Assembly: GCA_963656065.1 (NCBI GenBank)
Contig: CAVKGV010000020.1
Span: 1 to 31,983, forward strand
Direction of reading: 5' to 3'
Source: Hallerella sp963656065
GTDB taxonomy: Bacteria > Fibrobacterota > Fibrobacteria > Fibrobacterales > Fibrobacteraceae
DNA length: 31,983 nt
Under the pieces are notes generated by a model, which searched no databases, had not been told where the DNA came from, and saw nothing but the letters and a program-made list of their open reading frames with translations. A program made the translations under genes and the position numbers. Below are positions 14,720 through 22,860 of the stretch, in pieces (within the stretch, counting starts at the first letter, position 1; each line of letters opens with the position of its first letter).

Positions 14720-16675
14720 ATGATTCCTCTATGGCTTATTCCGTTATTTCCGCTGGTAGGCGTTCTCGTTCTCGCACTCGTTTCGCTTGCCTCTTCCGAC
14801 AGCGAAAAGGGACCGGACGAAGGTCTTGTCGGCTTTGTCGGCGTGGTGTTTCCTCTGTGCGCCTTTATCGCCACGGGACTTCTCGCCTGGAACATGCCCG
14901 AATCCGGCATCCATGAAACTCTCGGCAACTGGATGAACTCCTCGCTTCTGTCGGTGGATTTCGGCTTTCTTTTTGACGGGCTTTCCCGCACGATGCTTCT
15001 CTTCATCACGGGCATCGCGACGCTCATCATTCTGTATTCGACCGGTTATATGCACGGTGACAGAGGCTTTGCGCGGTTCTTTGCCTACATGAACCTGTTC
15101 CTTTTCAGCATGATTGTCCTGGTCCTTTCGGATTCCCTGGTCCTCACATTCCTCGGTTGGGAAGGCGTCGGGCTTTGCTCGTATCTGCTCATCGGTTTCT
15201 GGAACCGGGACCTGAACAACTGCAAGGCGGCGAACAAGGCGTTTCTCGTGAACCGTGTCGGCGATGTGGGATTCCTGCTCGGAATGGTTGTGCTGGTTTC
15301 TGTCGGAGGCTCCTCGTTCTTGAATTATGCGGACCTCGTTGCGTGGCTGCAAAATCCGGCGTTTAGCGACATGCTCGTCGAAGCGCTTCCGCTTTTAACT
15401 CTCGCGGGTGTTCTGTTTTTTTGGGCGTGCACCGCGAAAAGCGCGCAGATTCCGCTCTTGACATGGCTTCCCGATGCGATGGCCGGTCCGACTCCCGTCT
15501 CGGCGCTGATTCATGCTGCGACGATGGTGACCGCTGGCGTCTATCTGGTGGCGAGACTCTCTCCGCTGTATGTGTTGTTGCCGGGCGTGCTCTCGATGAT
15601 TGCCGTGGTCGGCATGGCGACGGCTTTCTGGGCGGCGGTTGCCGGACTTTTCCAGAACGACATCAAGAAAGTGCTCGCCTATTCGACGATTTCCCAGTTG
15701 GGTTACATGTTTATGGCGGCTGGCGTTGCCGCATTTGACGTCTCCATTTTCCACGTGTTCACCCATGCTTTCTTCAAGGCTTCACTCTTCTTGGGCGCTG
15801 GCGCAATCATCCACGCGCTTGCCGGTGAACAGGATATGCGCAAGATGGGCGGTCTCCTGAAAAAAACGCCGGTCACGGCTATCGTAATGCTCTTCGCCTA
15901 CTTGGCAATCATCGGATTCCCCGGATTTTCGGGATTTTTCTCGAAGGACCTGATCCTCGAACGTCTGTTCGGATCTTCTCCGGTAGCGGGAAAGGTCTTC
16001 TATGCGGTGGGACTTTTGACTGCAATTATCACGGCTGTCTATATGACGCGTCTGATGGTTCTCACTTTCCTTGGCAAATATCGCGGAAATCTCCCGGAAG
16101 ACAAAATTCATGAGGCTCCGTTTTGCATGACGTTCCCGATGGTCGTCTTGGCTGTCGGGGCCGCCTTTGCGGGATATTTCTGGAATGTCTTTGCCTCTGG
16201 CGCAAACTGGTTCGAAACGTGGCTTTCTCCGGTCGTCGGAGCTGCGCAAAAGTTCGCTCATGCGGTGCATCCGGAATCTGCCGAGCCGTCGGTTCTCCTC
16301 TTTGCTCTTCTCGGTACGGCTGCGGCCCTGATCGGCGCCTTCATCGGCTATAAACTCTTTGCCCACAGGAGAATCCCCGCGGTGAAGAAAAACGAAACTG
16401 CCACCCCGGTCGGCGGAAAGGCGGACTGGACTTTTGCCTTTGACTATGTCCATGCTTGGTTTATCGCGGCTTTTGAAGGCTTTGCCTGGGTCTGTGACCG
16501 GGTTATTGATAAACTGATTTCCATTGTGCAATGGACGATCGGTTCGCTGGTCGTAATTCTCGGTGACGGTGTTCGGGCGTTTCAGGTTCGCAAGATCCGC
16601 TTGCAGGTCGGTCTGAGTGTCGCCGGCATGAGCGTCATCGCCATTGTCGCCTATTTTTGCGGAGGGCTTTTCTAA
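14720..16675 (+). CDS. nuoL: NADH-quinone oxidoreductase subunit L
   Basis: NuoL is the distal antiporter-like proton-pumping subunit. The 651-aa product has the family core LGWEGVGLCSYLLIGFWNR with the key Glu148, and CTAKSAQIPLLTWLPDAM with Lys240. HAATMVTAGVYL and YSTISQLGYMF also match. The last 100 residues include the expected long amphipathic helix region and a terminal membrane helix (about 628-650). GAGGGGG precedes ATG 14720, and the gap to nuoK is 6 bp. Confidence 0.97.
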   Translation: MIPLWLIPLFPLVGVLVLALVSLASSDSEKGPDEGLVGFVGVVFPLCAFIATGLLAWNMPESGIHETLGNWMNSSLLSVDFGFLFDGLSRTMLLFITGIATLIILYSTGYMHGDRGFARFFAYMNLFLFSMIVLVLSDSLVLTFLGWEGVGLCSYLLIGFWNRDLNNCKAANKAFLVNRVGDVGFLLGMVVLVSVGGSSFLNYADLVAWLQNPAFSDMLVEALPLLTLAGVLFFWACTAKSAQIPLLTWLPDAMAGPTPVSALIHAATMVTAGVYLVARLSPLYVLLPGVLSMIAVVGMATAFWAAVAGLFQNDIKKVLAYSTISQLGYMFMAAGVAAFDVSIFHVFTHAFFKASLFLGAGAIIHALAGEQDMRKMGGLLKKTPVTAIVMLFAYLAIIGFPGFSGFFSKDLILERLFGSSPVAGKVFYAVGLLTAIITAVYMTRLMVLTFLGKYRGNLPEDKIHEAPFCMTFPMVVLAVGAAFAGYFWNVFASGANWFETWLSPVVGAAQKFAHAVHPESAEPSVLLFALLGTAAALIGAFIGYKLFAHRRIPAVKKNETATPVGGKADWTFAFDYVHAWFIAAFEGFAWVCDRVIDKLISIVQWTIGSLVVILGDGVRAFQVRKIRLQVGLSVAGMSVIAIVAYFCGGLF

Positions 16676-18270
16676 TGTTGTCTCTAATAGTCTTTGCTCC
16701 GTTTCTCGCTGCGCTTCTGATGTTTGCCGCTTCGGGAAAGGATGCCCGTTCCGCATCGCGGCTTGCGGTGATTCTTTCTTCCGTACTGTTCGCTTCGAGT
16801 CTTTCGCTTCTCGTTTCGGGAGACTATGCGACATCGCCTATCGGTTGGTTCCAGATTCCGGGAATCGATGTGACGGTGACTTTTGCCTTTGCAACGAACG
16901 GATTTGCCGCCTGGATGGTGTTTCTCGCAAACATCATTACGCTTGCCGCCTTGATCAGCGCTCGCAAAATTTCGGGAAACTATCGGAATTTTGCCATCGG
17001 GATGTTTGCCCAGCTTGGCGCTTTGAACGGGACTTTTCTCTCGGTCGATGCGGTGCTCTTCTTCTTCTTCTTTGAAGCGCTCGTTTTGCCGGCAGCGCTG
17101 CTCATCGGGTCTTACGGCGGTTCCGGACGGCGTTCTGCGGCATTGCACTTTGCGCTCTATACGTTAATCGGTTCCGCTCCGATGGCTGTCGCCCTTTGGT
17201 ATCTGATCTGTGCGGCCGGCACGTCTTATGCCGGTTCGGTTGCTTTGGCTGCGCAGACCTTGCCCGAATCGGTTCAGACTGTTCTTTTCTGGTGCTTCGC
17301 CGTGGCATTCTGGGTGAAAACTCCGCTTTTCCCTTTGCATGGCTGGCAGGCGGAAACATACGCCGAAGCTCCGGCAGGTTTGAGCGCGGTTTTGACCGGT
17401 TCCATGTCCAAGGCGGGCGTCTATGGATTTTACTTCTGGGTCCTCGCCATGTTCCCATCTGTCGCTTTCAAAAATGCGCCTCTTTTGATGGGAATAGGAC
17501 TTTTCACGGCGATTTACGGCGCCCTGATGGCGATGCGTTCCAAGGATATCAAGAAGCTTTTGGCGTTTAGCTCGATGGGTCATCTGGGACTTGCCGTGGC
17601 GGGAATTTTTACCTTTTCGATGGAGATCTTCCCGGCTGTTCTGGTCTTGCTCGTGGGACACGGACTTTCGGCTTCGGCTCTGTATATTCTTTCCGGTTCG
17701 GCGGAACGCTTTGCCGGGAGCCGCTTGCTTGACAAAATGGGAGGCTATGCCCGGCGTTATCCGGTATTTGCGTTCTTCTTTGGCGTTGCAGGCGTCCTTG
17801 CAATTGCAATTCCTGGAACCGCAGGCTTTGTCGGGGAATTCTTGGTTCTACTTGGACTTTGGAGCGCAAGCAAGGTCGCGGCGATTGTGGCGGCTTTGGC
17901 GATCATTCTTTCCGCAGTCTATATGCTTCGCCTAATCCAGCAGGTCCTTTTTGGCGAAGGCTCGGAACTTTCCGAAGAGGCGAAGAAACTTCGATTCCCG
18001 CTTGCCGAGGCGGTGGCGACAGCTCCGCTTCTGCTGCTTCTTTTGGTGTTTGGAATTCATCCGGCTCCGATTATGCGCTCGCTGGATTATTCAAACTCTG
18101 AAGAACAGAGAATGGAAGAAATCGAGGCGGCACTCGCCGCTGCAATTCCCCAGACGGAAGTGTACGAAGAAACGGAAGCCGTTTTGGATACGACTTTGGA
18201 ACAGAAGGAAGTTCTGCCTGATTCCGCTGTTCTGGATGTAAAGCAAGTGGAGGCTCAAGATGTCCGCTAG
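16675..18270 (+). CDS. nuoM: NADH-quinone oxidoreductase subunit M
   Basis: NuoM is the middle antiporter-like pump subunit. Glu134 (FFFEALVLPAALLIG) and Lys215 (FWVKTPLFPLHGWQAE) match the functional Glu144 and Lys234 of E. coli. KLLAFSSMGHLGLAVAGI is also typical. ATG 16675 overlaps the nuoL stop (TAATG) and has GGAGGG 9 bases upstream, so it is preferred over an upstream in-frame start within nuoL. After the last helix a soluble, strongly acidic tail of about 55 residues (478-531) rich in Glu, Ala and Val has no counterpart in standard NuoM. Confidence 0.96.
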   Translation: MLSLIVFAPFLAALLMFAASGKDARSASRLAVILSSVLFASSLSLLVSGDYATSPIGWFQIPGIDVTVTFAFATNGFAAWMVFLANIITLAALISARKISGNYRNFAIGMFAQLGALNGTFLSVDAVLFFFFFEALVLPAALLIGSYGGSGRRSAALHFALYTLIGSAPMAVALWYLICAAGTSYAGSVALAAQTLPESVQTVLFWCFAVAFWVKTPLFPLHGWQAETYAEAPAGLSAVLTGSMSKAGVYGFYFWVLAMFPSVAFKNAPLLMGIGLFTAIYGALMAMRSKDIKKLLAFSSMGHLGLAVAGIFTFSMEIFPAVLVLLVGHGLSASALYILSGSAERFAGSRLLDKMGGYARRYPVFAFFFGVAGVLAIAIPGTAGFVGEFLVLLGLWSASKVAAIVAALAIILSAVYMLRLIQQVLFGEGSELSEEAKKLRFPLAEAVATAPLLLLLLVFGIHPAPIMRSLDYSNSEEQRMEEIEAALAAAIPQTEVYEETEAVLDTTLEQKEVLPDSAVLDVKQVEAQDVR

Positions 18271-19657
18271 TCTTTTGAATCTTTTACCGATTGCTCTTCT
18301 TGCGCTCGGCGCCATGGTGTGCATTGCCGTGGAACCGTTTGTCGCCGACAGGAACAAACAAAAAGTTTTGCCGTGGGTGGCAAGCGCATTTCTTCTGGTG
18401 TCCGCCAATTCCTTTAATTTTGTCTCTCCGGGAGAATCCCTTTTCGGGCTCCTGATGATGGATCCTATGCGGGTGCTTCTCGGTCTTGCGGTAATCCTTT
18501 GCGCGTTTCTTGGAATCGGAAGCCTGCAGGTAACGCTTGCCCGTGAAAAATTTCCGGCGGGCGAACCCTATGGGCTCGTGCTTCTTGCCACTGCCGGTGT
18601 GATGACGATGGTCCAGGCAACGGATTTCCTTTCGCTCTTTATCGGAATGGAACTTGCCGCTTACCCGGTCTATGGACTTGTCGGTCTGCGTCGCAAGGAT
18701 AGAAAGGCGAACGAGGCGACTTTCAAGTATTTCGTGACGGGAGCCGTTTTCAGTGTCATTTTCCTTTACGGAATGGCTTTGGTCTATGGCGCGACGGGAA
18801 CGACGCATTTCGGTGGAAACGCTATTTCCGGTCGCGAAAGCCTGTATGCGGTGGGGGTCTTCCTCGCAGTCTTTGCTCTTTTGTTCAAGGCTGGTGCCGC
18901 CCCGGTACATTTCTGGGTGGCGGACGTCTATACCGGAGCTTCTGTTGCGGTGACTGGATTTATGGCCGCTGTCATCAAGGTCGGGGCGTTGACGGCTCTG
19001 GGTGCGCTGTGGATGCGTTCCGGGGCGGAAAAGCTCACTCCGGTGATTATTGCCGTTGCGGTCCTTTCAATGGTTGTCGGTGCATTCTCTGGACTTGTCC
19101 AAAAGTCGATTCGTAGAATCTTTGCCTTCTCTGCGGTGATGAATGCCGGATTCATCGTGCTCGGTCTGATATTTAAGGATTTGAGCGTGATGTTCTACTT
19201 CCTGGTGACTTACGCTTTGGGCTCTGCCGGAGCGCTTGCGGCGATTTCGGCGTTTAGCGGAAAGGGAGACAAGAACGAAACCTTAGACGATATCCGCGGT
19301 CGCGGTCGCAAGCATCCGCTCGAAGGCCTTGCCGCAGTCATTTGCCTGGCAAGCCTTGCCGGATTGCCTCCGCTTTCGGGATTCCTTGCCAAGTTTGTCC
19401 TCTTTACCGGCGTTGTCAAGATCGGTTATATTGCGCTTGCTGCATTTGGCTTTGTCCTTTCGATTGTCGCGATGTACTACTATCTGCGGATAGCTGTTGC
19501 AATCTTTGCTCCGGCAAAGGATGAATGCTGCTGCAAATGTTCCTGCCCTCTGACGGATTCTGACCGAATCTTGCTCCGTCTAGGCATCGTTATCGCGGCG
19601 CTTTGCCTTGCCGGGCTTTCCCTTTGGCCGCTTCTTAATCCGGTGGGACTCTTCTGA
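18260..19657 (+). CDS. nuoN: NADH-quinone oxidoreductase subunit N
   Basis: NuoN is the antiporter-like subunit nearest the membrane-arm core. The 465-aa protein has Glu131 (FIGMELAAYPVYGLVG) and Lys210 (LLFKAGAAPVHFWVADVYTGA), matching functional residues of the family. LAGLPPLSGFLAKF closes the core. ATG 18260 overlaps nuoM by 11 bases and is preceded by GGAGG. Unusual is a cysteine cluster, DECCCKCSCP (Cys423, 424, 425, 427, 429), in the loop before the final helix. It is the last gene of the operon, followed by a terminator. Confidence 0.96.
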   Translation: MSASLLNLLPIALLALGAMVCIAVEPFVADRNKQKVLPWVASAFLLVSANSFNFVSPGESLFGLLMMDPMRVLLGLAVILCAFLGIGSLQVTLAREKFPAGEPYGLVLLATAGVMTMVQATDFLSLFIGMELAAYPVYGLVGLRRKDRKANEATFKYFVTGAVFSVIFLYGMALVYGATGTTHFGGNAISGRESLYAVGVFLAVFALLFKAGAAPVHFWVADVYTGASVAVTGFMAAVIKVGALTALGALWMRSGAEKLTPVIIAVAVLSMVVGAFSGLVQKSIRRIFAFSAVMNAGFIVLGLIFKDLSVMFYFLVTYALGSAGALAAISAFSGKGDKNETLDDIRGRGRKHPLEGLAAVICLASLAGLPPLSGFLAKFVLFTGVVKIGYIALAAFGFVLSIVAMYYYLRIAVAIFAPAKDECCCKCSCPLTDSDRILLRLGIVIAALCLAGLSLWPLLNPVGLF

Positions 19658-19678
19658 TTTTTGTTAAAAGCTCGTAAA

Positions 19679-19705
19679 CAAAGCCCGGATTCTCCGGGCT
19701 TTTTG
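19679..19705 (+). terminator. Intrinsic terminator of the nuo operon
   Basis: A 9-bp stem, AAGCCCGGA (19681-19689) with TCCGGGCTT (19693-19701), has a 3-base loop and continues into five T. It lies 22 bp after the nuoN stop. Confidence 0.93.
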
Positions 19706-19786
19706 CGTTATAGACTTTTTGATTCGAAACGCTTAAATTGAATCCGCGACAAAACCTTTTGGATGCTTGACCGATGCGGTGAAATT

Positions 19787-19815
19787 TTGACTGGAAATTT
19801 CGCGGCTCTCAAAAT
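19787..19815 (+). promoter_or_regulatory. Candidate sigma-70-type promoter of the membrane-HTH gene
   Basis: TTGACT (19787-19792) and CAAAAT (19810-19815) are 17 bp apart, a five-of-six and a four-of-six match to the -35 and -10 consensus. The leader to ATG 19834 would be only about 12 bases. The position between the nuo terminator and the gene fits. Confidence 0.35.
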
Positions 19816-19833
19816 TTTATAAATTTTCCTATC

Positions 19834-20781
19834 ATGAAGAAGTTTGTTGTTCCCGCCATCCTCTTGGTTTTGGTCGTTCTTTTGTTCGCATTTTTGAAGG
19901 CGGATCCGTTTGAACCTCGGTTGGACGGTGAAGGTTATCTGCTCTTGCGAGAAGAAATCGATGCGGCAAATGTGGAAATTTTTGCGGCGGAAGAAAATTC
20001 GGACGCGAAAGAGGCGGCTATCGTAAAACGGGATTCCCTGTGGGGCGTGCTTGTTGCCATGCGGAACCTGGAAAATGGTGAATCTCCTGTGGCGTCTCCC
20101 GAAAGTGTTGCGAAATCTCCCGATAAATCTTCGGGGTCGAATGTTTTTGTCTATGTCATCGGCGGGCTGATTCTTTTGATTGTCGTGCTGGGAGGCGTAT
20201 TTTTCTTTTTGCGGAACAGGCAAGAGGCGATTACTCGACAGCTTGAAAAAATTCGGGAAGAAAACCGTTTCAAGACGCCAAAGGGCGGATTGGACGATCC
20301 CACTTTTGTCGATCGCACCCGCGTACATCGCCGTTCGATTATCGATGACGTGAAGGATTCTTCGGAAGTTTCACAGAATGCGACAGTCCCCGTGGCGGAC
20401 GATGTGGAATTTGAAAATGCGAAGGGTGAAGTCGAGCGGCCCGTTTTGCGTCCGACGGCAAAGGAGCGCATCACTAGTGCAATGCAGGCCCTGTCCGATA
20501 CGCTTTCCGGTCTCCGCACGCCGAAAGGCGTTCACCGCGCCCCGGAACGGGCGAACAAGTACAAGGCGCAGAGCCACAACACGCTCCAGACGGAAATATT
20601 CCCGAAACCGAATCCGAGTCCGCTGGAGATGACCCGCTTTGACCGTGAACGCGCCGACAAGGAAAAGGTCTTGCAGCTGAACCGCCGCGGGCTTACTCCG
20701 TCCGAAATTGCACGGCGAACCCAGCTTTCCGAAGAACAGGTCGAAACGGTCATCCGTATCAAGCGCGAAACCGGGGAATAG
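19834..20781 (+). CDS. Two-helix membrane protein with C-terminal HTH-like segment, unknown function
   Basis: I do not recognise a named family. The 315-aa protein begins with a hydrophobic segment (residues 4-21, signal anchor or uncleaved helix). An acidic extracytoplasmic part (about 24-102) and a second clear membrane helix (104-126) follow. The rest is a basic, probably cytoplasmic region. The last 40 residues, KVLQLNRRGLTPSEIARRTQ followed by LSEEQVETVIRIK, read like a compact helix-turn-helix of the kind found at the end of some small membrane proteins. This hints at DNA binding or at a signalling adaptor, but no more can be said. No Shine-Dalgarno is obvious before ATG 19834. truA starts on the base after its stop codon, so the two are co-transcribed. 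Confidence 0.85.
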   Translation: MKKFVVPAILLVLVVLLFAFLKADPFEPRLDGEGYLLLREEIDAANVEIFAAEENSDAKEAAIVKRDSLWGVLVAMRNLENGESPVASPESVAKSPDKSSGSNVFVYVIGGLILLIVVLGGVFFFLRNRQEAITRQLEKIREENRFKTPKGGLDDPTFVDRTRVHRRSIIDDVKDSSEVSQNATVPVADDVEFENAKGEVERPVLRPTAKERITSAMQALSDTLSGLRTPKGVHRAPERANKYKAQSHNTLQTEIFPKPNPSPLEMTRFDRERADKEKVLQLNRRGLTPSEIARRTQLSEEQVETVIRIKRETGE

Positions 20782-21525
20782 ATGCGTTACCGTTTCCGCT
20801 GCGAATATCTGGGCAGCGCCTATTTTGGCTGGCAAGAGCAGAACGAACATGGGAAGACAAAGTTTGTCACTGTCCAGTCGGCGCTCGAAGAATCTTTTCG
20901 AATCGCTCTCCGCACGCCGATTGATCTGGTCGCCGCCGGCAGGACCGACACAGGTGTTCACGCTCGGGGACAGATGGTCCATTTTGACTTTGACGGCGAA
21001 ATCGACTGTCAAAAATTGACGCGTTCCATCAACGGTCTCGGACGGGGAGCCGTGAAAATCCGCGAACTGGAACCTTGCGCTCCGGATTTTCATTCTCGCT
21101 ACGACGCCGTTTCGCGCTATTATGTCTATACGCTTTTTACGCGACCCGTGGCGCTCCTTCGGGATTTCGGTTGGGAAATCGGACATTTGCCCGTGGATTA
21201 CGAACTGATGCGCCGTGAAGCGGAATCCTTTTTGGGAGAACATGACTTTATCCGGTTCTGCATTCCGCGGAATGACGGAAAAAGTACGGTCTGCAAGCTT
21301 TCCCGCTTTGAACTGGTGAAAGTGAACGATTACATTTCTCAGTGGCATATTCTCGGCAACCGTTTTTTGCACAGACAGGTCCGCGCCATGGTCGGGACGC
21401 TATTCGATGTCGGACGGCACCGCTATCCCGCGGGAACCGTGAAGGAAATTTTTGCCGAAAGGTTTAAGGGCGAACGCACGATGGCACCGCCCCAGGGCCT
21501 TGTTCTCGAAGACGTCATCTATTAA
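20782..21525 (+). CDS. truA: tRNA pseudouridine(38-40) synthase TruA
   Basis: TruA isomerises uridines 38-40 in the tRNA anticodon arm. The 247-aa length is typical. The catalytic aspartate is Asp56 in AAGRTDTGVHA. Other family motifs are YLGSAYFGWQ at the start, FHSRYDAVSRYYVY, HDFIRFC and FLHRQVRAMVGTLFDVG. ATG 20782 directly follows the preceding stop codon (TAGATG). The end overlaps the terminator used by ackA on the other strand. Confidence 0.96.
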   Translation: MRYRFRCEYLGSAYFGWQEQNEHGKTKFVTVQSALEESFRIALRTPIDLVAAGRTDTGVHARGQMVHFDFDGEIDCQKLTRSINGLGRGAVKIRELEPCAPDFHSRYDAVSRYYVYTLFTRPVALLRDFGWEIGHLPVDYELMRREAESFLGEHDFIRFCIPRNDGKSTVCKLSRFELVKVNDYISQWHILGNRFLHRQVRAMVGTLFDVGRHRYPAGTVKEIFAERFKGERTMAPPQGLVLEDVIY

Positions 21526-21550
21526 AAAAGTCCTCGCCTATCGAGGACTT
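21526..21550 (-). terminator. Intrinsic terminator of ackA
   Basis: On the minus strand AAGTCCTCG (21550-21542) pairs with CGAGGACTT (21536-21528) over a 5-base loop and runs into a T6 tract. On the plus strand there is no T tract after the hairpin, so it mainly serves ackA. Confidence 0.85.
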
Positions 21551-21571
21551 CCGTTGCAAATTTTCGGGGAA

Positions 21572-22756
21572 CTATTTCACGCTTTTGGCGTATTCCGCGG
21601 TGTCGATGGCAATCAGCAGTTCTTCGTTTGTTGGCACGACCATTGCGAGCGGCGTAGAACCTTCCGCGGAAATGATGTGGTTGGATTCCTTGCCGTTGTC
21701 TTCGTTTCGCTTCGGGTCGATTTTGAATCCCAGAATCGCCAAGTTTTCGAGGGTCGTTTCGCGGACAACGCGGCTGTTTTCTCCGATTCCGCCGGTGAAG
21801 ACCAGCGCGTCGAGACGCGGCAGCGCCATCGTGATTCCGCCGATTTCGCGGGCGAGTTTGTAGCAGAAAACTTCAAAGGCGATTTGCGCGCCCTTGTGCC
21901 CCTCGGATGCTTTCTGGGTGATGGTCCGCATATCGTTGCTGAGTCCCGAAAGTCCGAGAAGTCCGCTTTCCTTGTTCACCAGTTTGTTCAGCCGGTCGAT
22001 GTCATAGCCGAGCTTTTTGTTCAGGAAAAAGAGAATCGCCGGGTCGAGCGATCCGGAACGCGTTCCCATCACAAGGCCGTCGAGCGGCGTGAATCCCATC
22101 GTCGTATCGACGCATTTCCCCGCATGGATGGCGGAGCAGGAACTTCCGTTGCCGAGATGCGCGGTGACGAGGTTCAGCTCTTCGGGCTTCTTGCCGAGAA
22201 TGCGGGCCGCTTCGGCGCTGACATACCGGTGCGATGTCCCGTGGAAACCGTAGCGCCGGATGTGATAATCTTCGTAGTAGGAATACGGAATTCCGTAGAG
22301 GAAAGCCTTGCGCGGCATCGTCTGGTGAAACGCCGTGTCGAAGACGGCGAGCTGCGGAAGATCTGGAAAAATTTCCTTTGCGACTTCCATGCCTGTCGCG
22401 TGGGCGCCTTCATGCTGCGGAGCGAACAGGATGATGCTCCGGATGTAGTCGATGAGTTCCTGCGTGACAGGTTCGGACTTGATGAACTTCCCGCCGTGAA
22501 CGACCCGGTGACCGACCGCTTCTATTGTATCGATAAGTTTTTGTGCGGTGAGAAATTTCTGGACTTCGACGACCGCTTCTTTGTGGGTCGGGCAGTCAAA
22601 ATGAAATTCCGCCTTGCCTTCCGGGCCTTTGGCCTTGAAGTGACCGTTCACGCCGATATTTTCGACGAGACCGTTAGAAAGGGATTCTTTGTTTTCCGTA
22701 TCGATGACGGCGAACTTGACGGACGAACTTCCGCAATTTAAGACGAGAATACGCAT
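21572..22756 (-). CDS. ackA: Acetate kinase
   Basis: AckA converts acetyl phosphate and ADP to acetate and ATP, the energy-yielding last step of acetate fermentation. The 394 aa cover the whole ASKHA-fold enzyme: LVLNCGSSSVKF at the N-terminus, GHRVVHGG, FDTAFHQTMP, YGFHGTSHRYV, LGNGSS, TPLDGLVMGTRSGSLDP and FTGGIGENS, including the conserved substrate arginines and histidine. No pta gene is nearby, so phosphotransacetylase must lie elsewhere. The gene stands alone on this strand, divergent from lpxK. Confidence 0.97.
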   Translation of the reverse strand: MRILVLNCGSSSVKFAVIDTENKESLSNGLVENIGVNGHFKAKGPEGKAEFHFDCPTHKEAVVEVQKFLTAQKLIDTIEAVGHRVVHGGKFIKSEPVTQELIDYIRSIILFAPQHEGAHATGMEVAKEIFPDLPQLAVFDTAFHQTMPRKAFLYGIPYSYYEDYHIRRYGFHGTSHRYVSAEAARILGKKPEELNLVTAHLGNGSSCSAIHAGKCVDTTMGFTPLDGLVMGTRSGSLDPAILFFLNKKLGYDIDRLNKLVNKESGLLGLSGLSNDMRTITQKASEGHKGAQIAFEVFCYKLAREIGGITMALPRLDALVFTGGIGENSRVVRETTLENLAILGFKIDPKRNEDNGKESNHIISAEGSTPLAMVVPTNEELLIAIDTAEYAKSVK

Positions 22757-22860
22757 AATTGAGCCTTGATGGTTGTTTTCAGGAAAAATAGAAATTAGGA
22801 TTGGGACATGGCATGCGGATTAAAGATTGTTTTGTGAAAAATTTTATCTTGAGCGTTGCC

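Noticed and set aside
15782..16834. 350-codon minus-strand frame opposite nuoL/nuoM
   Set aside because: Same reasoning: a charged mirror frame of membrane genes.
21452..22741. 429-codon plus-strand frame opposite ackA
   Set aside because: ackA on the other strand is unmistakable; this frame has no family similarity or ribosome-binding site.
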